In this document: positions 38,415-51,536 of the stretch, one piece after another
Layout of the letters: the number at the start of each line of letters is the position of its first letter
Numbering within the stretch: position 1 is the stretch's first letter
Origin: Rotaria macrura
Lineage: Eukaryota; Rotifera; Eurotatoria; Philodinida; Philodinidae
DNA length: 64,000 nucleotides
Reading direction: 5' to 3'
Assembly: GCA_900239685.1 (NCBI GenBank)
Contig: OENT01000431.1
Coordinates: 53,779-117,778, forward strand
Position numbers and translations under genes: made by a program
The notes under the pieces: generated by a model
Databases searched by the model: none
The model's input: the letters and a program-made list of their open reading frames with translations, nothing else
Told to the model about the DNA's origin: nothing

Positions 38415-40129
38415 AGAATACAAAAAAAAGAAACTTTTATCTGTAAGAAGAAATAATTGCCAATTAGTAAAGATTTTTTTGTTTTTTTTTCTTGCAAAAT
38501 AGAAACAAATAGACACATACACAGATACACTGATAATATATGTTAGACAAACAATGTACAAACAAAGAGACAAAACAAGAAAGAAAAAGAATATACAAAT
38601 TGTTTCTGTCCTTGATTTTATTGTTCAGTGTTTTTCTATTATTGGTACGGTTGGATTGTATACACATAATTTGGATTTTCACCCGGTTGATCATTCCGAA
38701 TACACGTTACAACACGGACCTGCAATACATATTAATGAAAATATTGTTGAAAACTCAACTATCAATAGAAGATCGATTCTCACGATAAAGTGGTTTTTTC
38801 ATCATAAACTCTTGGAAACTTTCAATTGAAATCAACTTTTCGAAAAACAATAGGCTATTACTCAACATGTGAATTTCGATTCAAAAAATTCGATCGAAAT
38901 AGCGATGTCATATGATAACTGACAACAACATTGCTCCATTCATGTGTCAGACTAGTGTATGTAGAAGAAGAATATCCTTGCATGGTGGTTCTACGATCTA
39001 ATCTTATAGCATACTTTAATGTTGCCAAATCTCGATCGAAACTGATGAATCCATTTCATCGTTAATATTACCAAACGTTTATTCATATACACGAGCGTCA
39101 CAAGTAACTACTGTAAGTATACATCATGAAACGAACTGATTCCTGTACCTATCGATCGATTTCGGATAGATTGATTTTCCGCCTTTGAAGATCGAATTCT
39201 GCGAACAATTGTTTAATTTAAACTACAGACTAACTACTGGATTGCTCGCTTACGACAAAACTTAGCATTCGTTTTAGTTTCTTTCTAGAGAAAATCGCTT
39301 CAGAATCAATGAATATTACATCAAAAATAATTCTTCAATAGTCTCGTCTTTTAACAATGATGAGAATGGTTGATGTTGAACTGTCTTGAATTATGCTTTA
39401 ATCTATGAAATAATATCTTGAAATCAATTGAGTAGCTTACTATTAGCCAAAACTCTGGTTTAGAAAATATTCTTCTAGTGATCCTGTTCCTAATTGTGTC
39501 TAATCATGCAATATTTTTCTTTTTGCATAACTAAATGTTGGCATGACGATAATAAAATGATTGATGATCCCAGAGTAAACACGTTTCATAAGTATTGGGC
39601 AGAAAAAAAAATACGCAGTGTTGGATTTGTTTTCAAATATTTATCGCCATCAATACTACTTATTTCGAATGCATCTCTTAGAATTCTGCTATAAATTTTT
39701 TCTTGTTTTACTAGATTTTCTAATGATGTTATTATTTTGCCTACAATTTTATTATCACACTGATCTAACCCACGAAGAGAACCATCATTTCTTTTTTCGG
39801 AGAACCATCGATACATATTTACCACAAAACAAAAGCAGCTCGTTTTTTTCTTTATAATGTAATCGCTCGTGTAAGATGAAAACGTCGAAAATTTATTTTT
39901 GACAACAAGTTTCTTCATTGGGAAAAGGCATTCAATGAACGTCTAAGATGATTTTGAATGAAATTCGAAGTAAAAAATATATCAATATTGAAACGATTTT
40001 TTCAATAGAAAACTTTTCTGATATTAAAACTCATTAGTTCCAGTCGGAGAAGAACTTCTAGTTTCACGAGAAGATTCAATTCATATACTATTCACGAAAC
40101 AGTGAACAGAACAAGGTAGTATGAACGAT
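38415..40129. other. Intergenic, nothing firm
   Basis: Between the Sgf11 start and the NF-YB stop, both on the minus strand. One minus-strand frame at 39586-39918 (110 codons) is open but unrecognised and not annotated as a gene. Confidence 0.5.
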
Positions 40130-41110
40130 TTATGTTTGTATTAAAATAGGATCTGATCTTACCGAATGTCCATAAGGTTCGAGTCCATTTGGATTAGGAG
40201 CTGCGCCAGCTGGTTTTGCCGCTATCGTCTGACCAGATAATGAAGCCGTAGTTGTTGTTGTTTGTGGCTGCACTTGAACAGTTGTAGCAACTTGTGCTTG
40301 AGCCATTGGTCCAGATGTTTGATTAACTTGTACTTGGGCAACTTGTAAACGTAAATCATCACTTAATTCACCGCCCATCGTCATTGTACGATCGTACTTA
40401 GATGCATCGCGTACTTTAGTTAAAAATGTTCGTAATGGTTCAACATATGAATCAAAACCAAGTGTTAACATAGCCAAAATAATGTCTTCACCATTAATTG
40501 TTTTACGTTTTTCTTGTAGACAACGATCCGATGCTTCACTTGTTATGAATGATATAAATTCCGACACACATCTATTTATTTTTAAAAAAAATCATAAAAT
40601 GTTTTTTTCAAGAAAAACTAAATACACCAAAAATGACATGAAAACTTACTCTTGAATAGTTTCTTTGGCGTCTTTAGCAATTTTCCCTTTTTCTGGTACG
40701 CCTTTTTTCATTATCTTTGCCACATTTGCAATAGGTAAAAATCGATCTTGTTCACGCAACGGACCTGTATATCTTGGTAAATCTTGATGTTCACTTCCAT
40801 CATCATACGAATTATCCATTAGATGTTGTTGTTGTGATGGTCGGCCACGTCCACGATAAGCGGATTGTTGATGATGATGACGATGTTCGTCATCATCATC
40901 TTCTTCTTCTTCATCGAGTTCATCATCATCCGAATAAGGTCCATCGTCTTTTGTGGGATGATATGTACGATCGATGCTTGTATTGCCTGTTGATAAGCGA
41001 TGCATAGAATTATTTGGATGTGATGATGGTGGGGGTGGACGTGTGCCTTGGGTACGACGACGATGGATTGGACCATCATTTGAATTGCCGGAATCATTGT
41101 CTGAATCCAT
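40130..41110 (-). CDS. NFYB: NF-YB, CCAAT-binding factor subunit B
   Basis: Two exons, 41110-40650 and 40571-40130, join in phase to give 300 residues (human NF-YB is about 207). The histone-fold core is unmistakable: [33 protein letters not shown], then across the splice [33 protein letters not shown] and [24 protein letters not shown] pairs with NF-YC and then NF-YA to bind CCAAT promoters. The N-terminus is extended, disordered and acidic ([14 protein letters not shown], then His-rich), and the C-terminus is Gln/Thr-rich like an activation domain. A GTAAGA donor-like site sits just before the end (GHSVRS), so an additional downstream exon in some transcripts is possible. Confidence 0.95.
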
Positions 41111-44100
41111 TTATAATCTTTGACGAAGAACGATTCGAGGGAAAAGTCAACCACTGGTCACACGATGGAGGAAGAAAGAATGAATGGAGAGATTAATCAA
41201 CAAATAAAGAAAGAGCAAGCACGAGAAATAAATATTCATCTTGGATTTTGTCCTTATACAACCAATTATAGACCTCTAAAGATGCCTCTCTAACTCTTTT
41301 GATGGTTCAGGGGAATGAAAAGTATTACATTGAAAGAAAAAAAATAAAATAAGTTACTCAATGAGAATGTAATTAAGCATGATGACACAACATTACTCTA
41401 CATCTATATATATGTATATAGATGTCGCCTTCATGCCACTAGGATGACTCACGCTATTATTAAAAGGTGGCTAGCCCATGCATATTGAAGTAGAAGTTGC
41501 CTATTCAATAACTAATATAATATGTGTAGAAAATTGTTTATTTAATATATCAAGAAACCTATTCTTGAATCACTATATTTTATTCCTAGTGAAAAGATGA
41601 CATAAAGTGGTAGGCTTCTAATGAGAAGGAAAATGTGTATGGCACCGATATGACTTCAGATATAAACTAAAATACGTGAAATGTATACTAATCATAATGA
41701 CAACTATTATGGTTATCTCTCAGTTTGATAGCACGGCAAGTGTAGATCTGATCAAAGTTATTTTTGTTTTATACTACTACAGAGTTTACTTCTTCTATGT
41801 AATTATTGACAAATACTTGAAGAAAATAGACTTATGAAAAATCTTCGTTACAATTTGAATGAAAATAAAAACCTCCAGCAATCAGTTGATTACTAAAAAT
41901 GGGTAATCTATGCGTTTCTTTATATTTTATTTGACAATGGATGTTTCGTATCGGTGTTTAAACTAGTCATAGGATTGATTCGTCTTGTTTTTTTTTGTTA
42001 AATTAACTGAAAAAACCAGTTTGAAGACAAATTCATCAGATTTCTGAGAAGAATGTGAATACCATTTACACTGATGTACCAAATATCGATTGGAAATTAC
42101 AAAATGAAAACTCGACAAGTATTTCTATATTGAAAATGAAAATGATTTTGTATTAGAAATATATCGTTTTTTATAACTTCACTTTTTTGTAATTCAGCAT
42201 TTCAAACCTGTAATGTCTGGTAACACATTGATAGAATCATTTCATAGACAATACTTTCGAGTCAAAAAATATTATTTTGAGAATGATGATAGTCATCCAC
42301 CACTCGATTGCATTTGAGACTAGATCTTATTTTAAAACCAATGCATCATAATTCGACATTTTTCAATAATATTCTTAAAAACAGCTGCAGATAAAATTTA
42401 ACAAATATCATTTTAATTACTGCTGCTTCTTCAACATGTACAGAATTCTTTTCTTATTAACTCAATTTTTTTCTTAGTTCACTGCTGAATCATTGTAAAG
42501 TCTTCTATTCGAGTACAAAACTAAAATAGTACTTTTAATATTTTGACGTTGATACATCTTTTGCACAGGTAGGAGCGTTGTAACACTACTTTTCTAACAT
42601 TTCAAGATTTATCTCTGTAGGAGAGTCCGTATAAGTTGTTAGGACTTGTTATTTTATTATCAAAATCCCTTCTTAAAATCTTTATGACAATATTTGTAGA
42701 ATATTTTGTCTCAGAAAAGTAATCTTAACATTTTCTATTTCCTTCATTATTATTCTATGAACAGTTTACCATTCAATTATTTTGAATCAAATGATTTTTC
42801 AAAACAACTATTTTATCATTAGTGATTATCACAAGTACCTCAGTGGTGCCCATGTAGCTTGTAGAATTCGACCGTGTATGAATACAGTAAGTGTTGTTCC
42901 CTCTTATAGTAAAATATCAAGTGATTCACTGAATTTTTCTGAAAAGTGCTTTTATAAGTTTATCTAATCTATCTCTTGTACTTATTACTTGTACTCCTCA
43001 TAGATAGTTCGTTCACCATCAGCAGCGTCAAGGATCGCCACCTTTTTTTATTGTTGCTATTCGTTGTCTTAGGCATAATTTTACAATCTGCATACCTAAA
43101 TTCCACTATGAGCCAGCATCTTCGATCTCTTACACTAGTTGAATATTTTTAATGTAATGCATTTTTTATACATGGAGAGCATAATGCTGAAAAGATGTAT
43201 AGGAAATTTTTAAAAAGTGTGAAAAAGAAGATCTTTCTTTATTCGTTTTATGGTCTTCTGTATGAGAAAAATTTGACTTTCAATAGAGAAAAATGTAGAA
43301 ACCTCGGATTCACTTCCGAGTGCTCTGTGTACTTTGAAATATGAAGCTGACGGAACATTGATTTTGGTCAAACGAAGTGGAACATTGAAGAAACCTTAAG
43401 GTCCGCCCCCCCCCCCTTCTTCAAAACTCGATTTTAGCCCAGGAACATTGAAATTGCATGAAACCCATAGGACATGTTAGGCTTAGTGCGAAAAAACTAT
43501 GGCTAAAATTTCAGCCCTCTATCATGATGTGTGGCTGAGAAGCGGACCTGACTAGGGTCAAAAATAGCGAATTCGGCAACCTGAAGTTCTTGGTCCGGAT
43601 TTATAATATATCTTGAGGATTTTTTGTTAGAAAAGGCATGTCAACATGGAGGGCAGTACAGAGGCCTTTTTCTTATTCTTACCTTTTCAGCGGAAAAACA
43701 GGAATCACAACTTCAATGACTTCAAAAAACACTACAAAAGGGGGTTTTTCAATAGAGATCTCTTGTTGCATATTCATAAAGAACGGCTTTTGATTAAAAG
43801 GACTCCAGACTCTGGAGTTCAGAGTGCTCAGCACCTTGATATGATCTTTCAAACAAAAAATGTTTTAATACATCCTATGGACCTGGACAGAGAAATTTGG
43901 GTTGCGCATTCAAGATATCGCGAATCGAAAAAAAACCAAAACCATTTTTTGAAACAGAATTTTTCAATACTTGAGAATTTCTGACAAAAGTTCAGTTTTT
44001 TTAGGGAGCTTACAGAAATCCTCAAAGTTACCGGCAAAAAAGAAGTTTTGGGTAAAACCTATATCAATTCTGAAAGAGCGAAAAACGGGCAATCTTCTAA

Positions 44101-45128
44101 CGCATTTATCTCGATTTCGAGATTTTTGCCGAAAATTGACTTTTTTTAGTGAGGGGGAGGCGTCCTTAAATGCACCATATTTACCTCTATGATATACCAT
44201 CCTTTAGCGCTCTTGATAAGTTCTATCTACTCCAGAAAAACTACGTTAGTTCTATGGGAAATAAACACATATCATGCAGACAAAGTGTCAGCATACGTGA
44301 GTTTTTCATAGTTTTTGGGCATAAAGGAAATTTCAAATACAACATATTCACCCTCACAATTTAGAAACATTTTGTAGCCGCTGAATTTTTCTATCGAATG
44401 GTAAATAATAGTTGAGTTTTCATTTTGACTGTGACAAAGATTTTAATTTTCCAAAATTGGAATAGGTCAATATTTGTATAGAAAATAATGAAATTTCTTG
44501 CTGTCACTCAGTAAATCTATGACAAATTATTCTCATCTTCAAACTCGAAAGAGACATTAATGAGATAATACTGTGTATAAAATGTCATGGCAATCGGATT
44601 AGCCTTTCAGGACTTACCCTGTAAACGGCAGGATGGCTGACCTGACACACTGATTGATTCTAAAGTGTACTCACTTTTTGAGTAGACAGAAGAAATGGAA
44701 ATCCAAAATTTTAGAATACTTCTTTCTCCACACCGCGTACCCGAGTAATAGGAAACGCATACATAATATAGTAATAGTGAGAATGAACGAAAATAGACAA
44801 CCAAAAGTCGAACTGTCTCTTCAAAAAGAAATAGTATTCTAATTTCAAAGAACGATCAATGTGTTACTTACTTTTCTGCACGTTTCATTCTAGGCACTAG
44901 TATCATAGTAAGTCTTGTAGAATCTTAGCAATGTTTCTAAAATGTGCGCCCTGTCTATTTAAATGATACTTTGACAAGACCACTGCGAGCCCTGTACATC
45001 GGGCACAAAACGAAGCAAAAACGAAATCTTACTATTTTATTTCTACAGACTATTTACATAGCAGACTGAAATACGAATACTTTCATCGATACAGTCTATT
45101 TCGCTTCCATAAAACTCGAGGTATTCAA
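41111..45128. other. Intergenic, contains TTAA-flanked element
   Basis: A 4-kb spacer. It holds a small AT hairpin at 41400-41425 (ACATCTATATA / TATATAGATGT) and the TTAA-bounded element at 43396-44169. I see no gene. Confidence 0.6.
43396..44169. mobile_element. Putative TTAA-flanked non-autonomous transposon
   Basis: TTAA at 43396-43399 is followed by GGTCCGCC and an 11-C run. At the other end a G-rich block (GAGGGGGAGGCGTCC) is followed by TTAA at 44166-44169. The ends are imperfect inverted repeats: after TTAAGG both continue CGCC, then C-rich, then A-rich, then a CGATTTT or CAATTTT motif, over about 40 bp. TTAA duplication is typical of the piggyBac superfamily. No transposase is visible; the longest internal frame (43646-43984) is unrecognised. 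The homopolymer C run inflates the apparent end similarity, so the call is tentative. Confidence 0.45.
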
Positions 45129-46088
45129 TCAAAAATAAAATGAGTATCGACACACATCCCAACGATAATATGCAAAAGTATTATATGAATAGTAAAGAGG
45201 ATAATATCGTGTATAACTCATCCGTTGTCGTTGAATGTATTGTCGATTTCTTTTACGAACAAGTCGATCGATTTTCGCAAATTCACGTTTTACATGTGAT
45301 TGACTTTTTTCATATTGTGTTGGATGTCCACGAACACGTTCCACTCGTATATTATGATCATTCTGTTGTTGTTGCTGGTATTGACACAAGATCTGATAGA
45401 AATCAGGATAATCACAACTATCCCTATGTTTCGGACGGCAGAGAAGTTGTTCAACCTTAGAATTATCTGTATAGATTATCAATGTATTGTAACAATTTTC
45501 AAAAGCATGTTGAATAGCTAAATAAGCAGCGAACACTTCACTTTCAGTACTGCCTTGTTGTGGACGTTGAGGAGAATAATGATGAACGATATTTGAACCA
45601 TCAGAGGCTCGAAATCCAGAATGACCGATTTCCATAAGATGAGAATAACTAGCATCGACGTAACATATCAACTCTCGTTGGTCCACATATGCAAGACTTT
45701 GTCCCTGGTTGTCAACAATATCTTCAGTTGCTGTGAAAGAAAAATCGATGTCTGCCAATGATAAAGCATCAGAATTTTCTGTGGAAATTAAACACAAATC
45801 ATTGAACTTTTCATGATGTAAACATAGGAGAATTTCGGATTGATTTCCAATTGAGATGTTGCTATAGTATTCATCGCAAGGATCAGATGATTCTACTTGA
45901 CGTATGTAAATGCGAGGTTCATTAGTAATATTGTTCGGTTCATGTGGTTTGAAATTATATCGAATCATCAATGCCTCGATTAAAAATTTAAAAACAATGG
46001 TCAATACACCAATGATGAAGGAACTCAAGTCTAGGATGAATTGATTCTTGCATAAATGCTTAATTATCATCAATAAATTCATATTCAA
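45129..46088 (-). CDS. Orphan RNase H-fold protein with predicted membrane segment
   Basis: A single-exon, intact frame of 319 residues. The C-terminal half has a type I RNase H signature: D145 in CYVDASYS, E182 in STESEVFAAYLAI, D208 in LIIYTDNSKV, and D274 in AKIDRLVRK, with the preceding RGHP (H255) matching the mobile catalytic loop. All four acidic positions are kept, so nuclease activity on RNA/DNA hybrids is plausible. Residues about 17-44 are hydrophobic (FIIGVLTIVFKFLIEALMI) and look like a signal anchor. Residues 45-140 are acidic and unrecognised; the end is Tyr/Arg-rich. No reverse transcriptase or integrase is nearby, so it may be a domesticated retroelement RNase H or a plant-type RNase H-like protein. 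The cellular target is unknown. Confidence 0.75.
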   Translation of the reverse strand: MNMNLLMIIKHLCKNQFILDLSSFIIGVLTIVFKFLIEALMIRYNFKPHEPNNITNEPRIYIRQVESSDPCDEYYSNISIGNQSEILLCLHHEKFNDLCLISTENSDALSLADIDFSFTATEDIVDNQGQSLAYVDQRELICYVDASYSHLMEIGHSGFRASDGSNIVHHYSPQRPQQGSTESEVFAAYLAIQHAFENCYNTLIIYTDNSKVEQLLCRPKHRDSCDYPDFYQILCQYQQQQQNDHNIRVERVRGHPTQYEKSQSHVKREFAKIDRLVRKRNRQYIQRQRMSYTRYYPLYYSYNTFAYYRWDVCRYSFYF

Positions 46089-49040
46089 TCGTCAACAATA
46101 ACTGCGTAATTTATCAAGTTTAGAACTGTAGCGTTTTTGCATTCACGAGAAATCTGAAATAGACTAAAAGAAATTATTCGTTCTGTGATAATTATAATAA
46201 TAAAAAACAAGAGGAAAGAAACACGCCCAGATCATTGTCTAAAAAACTAACTGTTGACATTTGCATGAGGAGAAAAAAGTATAATAATAATAATGAAATT
46301 CATATGTAGCATATTTTACTTGGCTTGTACGATATTTAAAGAACAACATTCATGTTGACGTCGCTTCTCAACAACACTCATTGATAGTTGATGGTAATGA
46401 TCTAGCCAGAAAAAATTTCTTATTACAATGGGAAAACCAAGATATTCGTCCGCTCTGTGATACACAACGATTAATTGACGAGAGATGTAAAGAAGATTTT
46501 TCACTAAGACGCGGACAAATATTTTTAAATTCACATTAGAAAAACAAGAAAACAGATCTTTGTTTGAAAACGCGTTCGGTTGATTCAATTAGTGATTGTA
46601 ATGGAAGACTGTCGAAAGAAACGTTATTGTTTGAGTATGACGTAAAAAAACCTCTCTATCCCCTAATAAAAAACTCGTTTCTCTACGAACATTTTTCATA
46701 TATAATGATGACCGCTTGAATGAGGAGTGTGAAACCACTCCGATTCAGCACTCAACTTTCGTATATGTTTGCTAGCCAATTGCGTCTTAATCATAGCAAC
46801 CATTTCATTCTATGACAATCACTAGAAGTTGACAAAAAGATTGAAGAATAAGTATCGAAAAGCTCAAAGTGAAGGCTGATGTTTTTTCATTATTTTTTTT
46901 CTTTTTATAGGTCACATGAATGAGAAAATTATTGAAATTTCTGTATATTATGCAAAAAAACTTTTTCAAAAGCTTTACGTAGTTAAGCTAGAGCCTACGA
47001 ACTTCTAACTCTGTTAAAATTTAATTGGTGCATTCGCCCTTCACTCGCAGTCAGTTTTGAAAATGATTCTCAAAAGAAGCGTAGCTAGGCCATAAATAAA
47101 AAATATAAAATAGCAACATTATTTAGACTTTTAATACCATTTAACTATTCATATGAATGATCAAATGCAGGGGAATAACATACAACAACCTATTTCTATT
47201 TCTCCTTTTTTCTTGAGAGATTTTTAAAAATGATTTTTCACACCCATTATGATGTGCGATCACATATGCTGCATTAAAATTTTGTTGCTTTTTCATACCA
47301 CACACAAAAATGTGTTGCATTCATCGTGCTTAGCAACACATCGTACCGCACACTAAAGAGCGACAAGAGGCATGCGCATAATGGTGGCAGATGTTGATCG
47401 GCAATAGTGTAACACATCCTTGTGCAACACATTATTCCAACGTATCTCGAATACAACACTCAACTCGTCTGTCATTTCGATTTACCTATAGCGAGTAGTC
47501 ACTTTTCTTTTCTGTATTCTACAAACAACAATGGTTTTTAATTCAGTCATGCCACTGCAACGTAATCCTTTGTCCATCATCGAAAAATCTTTTAACTAAT
47601 TATCCTTCACTTCACAATCAAGAGGAAGAATTCAGGAAAATATATGGTCTCATCATGATCTGCTGAGTTACTTATTTGTATGCGCCTATATTTCAACTGA
47701 ATGAAAGTATAAATGAATAGTTACTCGATAGACCATGACACATTTGTGCAACAGCGTTTATTGCAATAAAAATAGTAACACAGAAATGCAATACATTTCA
47801 GTTTGTCAATGATTAGTTTTCCTCTCGTCTATGCAAATCATCTTTGAGTGACTGTTTAATTCTATCAATATGCTATCCTGTAACGTTCGGTAACTTATAT
47901 AGATTATTATCAGCTCATAATTATGACATTAGATATATTCCTTGCAGTTGATTTCTCTTCTGTTTTATTTATCATTCCATTATTTATTTATCTTGAATGT
48001 TGATGTAGTAGTTGGAAATAGACAAAGACTTCCGCTTTCAATTCTCACATACTCTAAATGATTTTCATGTATTGTGTTCTACTGAATAAAAAATGTTTAA
48101 ATCAAAGAATTGTACTCTCATGCTTCGTCAAGGCCTATGACTAAAAAGTTATCATTAGCGGATTCATTTCAACATATGGTATCGTAAATTATCGTGAAGT
48201 GTCATATGGTGCGCCTGTAAAAGTAGAACGAAAGAAGCTTATTTCTTTCTTGTCCTAGATAAAGTTAGTTGGCATATGAGGAGAGCAATCACCATGTATA
48301 TTGTCTTACTTTCGACACTGGTTTGGGGACTTCATCAAGAAAGTAAATATAGATCATGTGAGCTGGTTTTGAAGAGGACAACTTACTGTAGGTAGTTGGC
48401 ACATCTCAGACACCCCATTCGTTTTAGACTATCATGGACTAGTTTTTATTTAGGAAATTGCCAACAGCATATGAGAGGAAATCGATTCATGTTAATACAG
48501 GGAAGAGAAGTTGTGGATGTGAGTGTTGAAAACGTGAATGAACACACCCACGCCCTCCGAGGTAGTGAGAAATATAATGGTAGTAGAATCTATCCATCGG
48601 ATTAGAGCCATCGATAGGATCATATTATTTATAAGAACGATCCATCATATTTCCTTTGTCAAAATACTTGAAATCATCACTGGTGTGACACGCTGCAAGC
48701 AATACGAACGAATAGATTTAGTCGAAAACAAAAGATGAAGAACTAGTTGAAGACCAATAAATTGCATTCAGAAAGAAAAAATCTCACATTCCAATTCGAA
48801 AGTATCGTTTTTATAATGTAAAAAAGTTCATTGTTAAATTCTCTCACACTAATAAGATGAGTTAATATGACAAGATTGTGTTGCATTCATTGTTAGTTCT
48901 TTTTCAAAGTCTATTCTTTTATTGATGTGCACAAAGTTAGATGTTCATTTTGTCTACAAGTAAACGATGTACAGTGATGACTTTGTCCTATTTGCTAAAA
49001 GATGACTACAAAGACAAACATAAAAAATTATAGAAAACAC
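46089..49040. other. Intergenic, nothing firm
   Basis: A 3-kb spacer between two minus-strand genes. An 11-bp inverted pair (AATGTGTTGCA at 47309-47319, TGCAACACATT at 47423-47433) in a locally CA/TG-rich stretch is the only structure noted. The open frame at 48396-48605 has no recognisable domain. Confidence 0.5.
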
Positions 49041-50227
49041 TCATTCATATTTTTGTAAGTAAAATATGGCAACAACGCTAATGATGAAAGCATTGACTTT
49101 TAAGAAAGTTTCTTTCGGCCCACAATTACTTCCTATCACTTCTGGAATAATATGTACAGTTGACATGTAAATAAATATTCCGGCAATCATAGGTAAAAAT
49201 ATTTGATTTGACCATTGTTGTAGTATTGCATTCGATTGAAATTGTAAACTAATCAAGCAAAATATTGAACCGCTTAATCCAGTTATTAATTGATAGTGCA
49301 TAGCCTAGAACAGAAAATTAATTGTTCAAAACACAAAATAACTAAAAAGGATTCATTTACTTTCGTTGAAGTCCATCCACTATAAATCAAAATAGCGTAC
49401 CCATAGAATATGTGTAATAGTTCATAAATAACTTTAGTTACTAATGTAGTTGAATCTTAATAAATAGATAAATAAATCAATAAATATTGATTGCTTCTGT
49501 CTAAAGAATAGCTTACTGATTGTTGATTTCATTAAAATGATTGAGCATAGAGCCAAACTATTTGTATAATTATGTAGAATATCTGCTAATAGAAACAGAA
49601 ACACTAAAATATGACTAGAGTTCGTTATCGATGCTGTCGTGTGCATTTGTTCATTGTCACCTTAGAAATAGAGAAAGTTCTACTTTTCGAAGAGAACTGT
49701 TCAATTAACAACATACGTCGAAAATATCGGATGAATTTTTCAATAAAAAATGATAGAAGGATACCGACAAGTATCAATAAACCAGCACGATTGTCATGAT
49801 GATGAAAAACATGAGGTTGAATGTCACTGTCTGAGTCATTGTATGAAGCAACAATAAATGGCAATAATCGAAGAAAAACATCTGCAGTTAAACCACCTGA
49901 TGAAAAACTAAGATAAATCGTTAATAAAGCTTGATACCGTTCAAGAGTTGCTATTGGAATTAAAAATGACATTATTATTATTGGAATTAGATTTATCGAT
50001 ACTATTGATAGCCATATGTGACTATCAAATAAAGTTGAATAGCTCATATTAATAAATTGCTTTGTATTGGCTCGTTGAATATACTTGTATGATGGAGACT
50101 CGTGTGAATGTTCGTTGTTGTTGTTGTTGTTGTTGTTGTTTGGAGTTGAGTGTAAATCAATATCACAATTCATTGTGACAGCTAATATCGATAGGAGTAA
50201 AAAAAGAGAATAAGGATCACTAGCCAT
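49041..50227 (-). CDS. ZIP (SLC39A7/13-type) family membrane protein with degenerate metal motif
   Basis: Four exons in transcript order, 50227-49684, 49603-49517, 49455-49361 and 49304-49041, join in phase to give 329 residues. A signal-like N-terminus (YSLFLLLSILAVTMNC) leads to an Asn- and His-containing loop, then helices including LIPIIIMSFLIPI, GLTADVFLRLLP and GLLILVGILLSFFIEKFIRY. The C-terminal half aligns with ZIP7/ZIP13: ADILHNYTNSLAL corresponds to ADLAHNFTDGLAI, and the end (FLPMIAGIFIYMSTVHIIPE) matches the last helices. The metal motif HExPHExGD is replaced by YELLHIFYG, and HNFTDG by HNYTNS. By family it would be an ER/Golgi zinc exporter, but the lost ligands make transport doubtful. 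The frame is intact, so it is probably expressed. Confidence 0.8.
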
Positions 50228-51536
50228 GAATCTAAAAATTCATATAGAAGAAAAAAAGAACACATTTTCATCGACTCGCTTTTCTTTATCAATCTGCAAA
50301 GTGTGTCATTCTTCTCAGTTTTCATTTTCTAAGCTTTTGAAACAACACATAAGATAATAAGCGAGACCAGAAAAATGTTTTTCGTTTTCTCGAACAAAAC
50401 AAAACAAAAAACGTCATTGCGATGACTTCGTGACATAAACGGATCATATTTAATATCATCGAATCGGTTCATTTGTAAACACGTTTCGATCGGTAATAGA
50501 AATTTCATTCGTACAATATGCAGTTGATTTTAGTTCGGCTATCATTATTTTTATGCTGTCCGCTTCTTTTATTATAAAACAAAAGGCGATCGTACCTGGT
50601 TAGATATACGATAATAATTGTTTTTAAAAACATTTTATCACATGTATGATAGCTATGATATATTGAAGATTATGTTTAGTTTCTGGTAAATTTCAATCAT
50701 CACCAATAAAAATGTTGAGAAAAATATATGTTCATACATTTATTGTTCTTTCTGAGATTCTTCAAAATTTCTTTACATCGATACATAATTCGTCATGGTA
50801 CCTTGGCTTTGACTAATTTATAGTAGATTTCATTGACTTTGAGATAAGCATTGTAATGCTCTACGGATCTGATTAGTCAGATCTATGCGAACATGTCTGA
50901 CTAATTAGGCATGAGGTTTTGAATATGTTGCCATCATTGGGAGTATTCCTGAGATCTTCCGAATACATAGTGGAATGAATCGCTAGAGTATTTTGAAAAC
51001 TGTCGACGAGAAGAAACATACTGAACGCTTGAAATTCATCGAAAGAAAATGAAAGTTGATTAAAAAAGGGAATCATCGTCAATGGTCATGACACGAAACA
51101 AAATAACTAGTCAATATCACTTCTTCGTTTGAAGATATTTTAAAGTATTTCTGAATACTAAATGTTGTTTAACATCAGAATATGCTTCTCCAAGACGTAT
51201 TGCCGATTTCGACGTATTTTTCAGAGATTGCTTATTAGTTTGATGTTTTTTTCAAAGGAATATAAATTTCTAATTTATCAATAGATATAAAAATTCAATG
51301 ACGACTTGTCAGTTCCATTTCCATTGTAGTATTCATAGAACTATGTGTAACGGTTTGCTTTCGGTTGTTGTTTATGCTTTCATCCATTCCCGACGAGCTT
51401 AATAGTATAAAGTTAAGTGACGAGGAAGGATGAGGCAAGCATGACTAGTGAGCAAAAAGTGAACAAAGGTATTTATGTGTGCACACACAAGAGAACAATG
51501 ACAAGAAAAGTATAATGATGAAGAGAACAATTAGTT

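Noticed and set aside
39586..39918. 110-codon minus-strand open frame
   Set aside because: No recognisable domain, no supporting splice sites, hydrophobic/low-complexity start; treated as chance.
43646..43984. Open frame inside the TTAA-flanked element as a possible transposase
   Set aside because: No DDE/DDD motif or similarity to piggyBac transposase that I can recognise.
47309..47433. 11-bp inverted pair as a transposon
   Set aside because: No target-site duplication and the surrounding CA/TG richness explains it.
48396..48738. Overlapping plus-strand open frames
   Set aside because: No domain and no conserved pattern; likely spacer.
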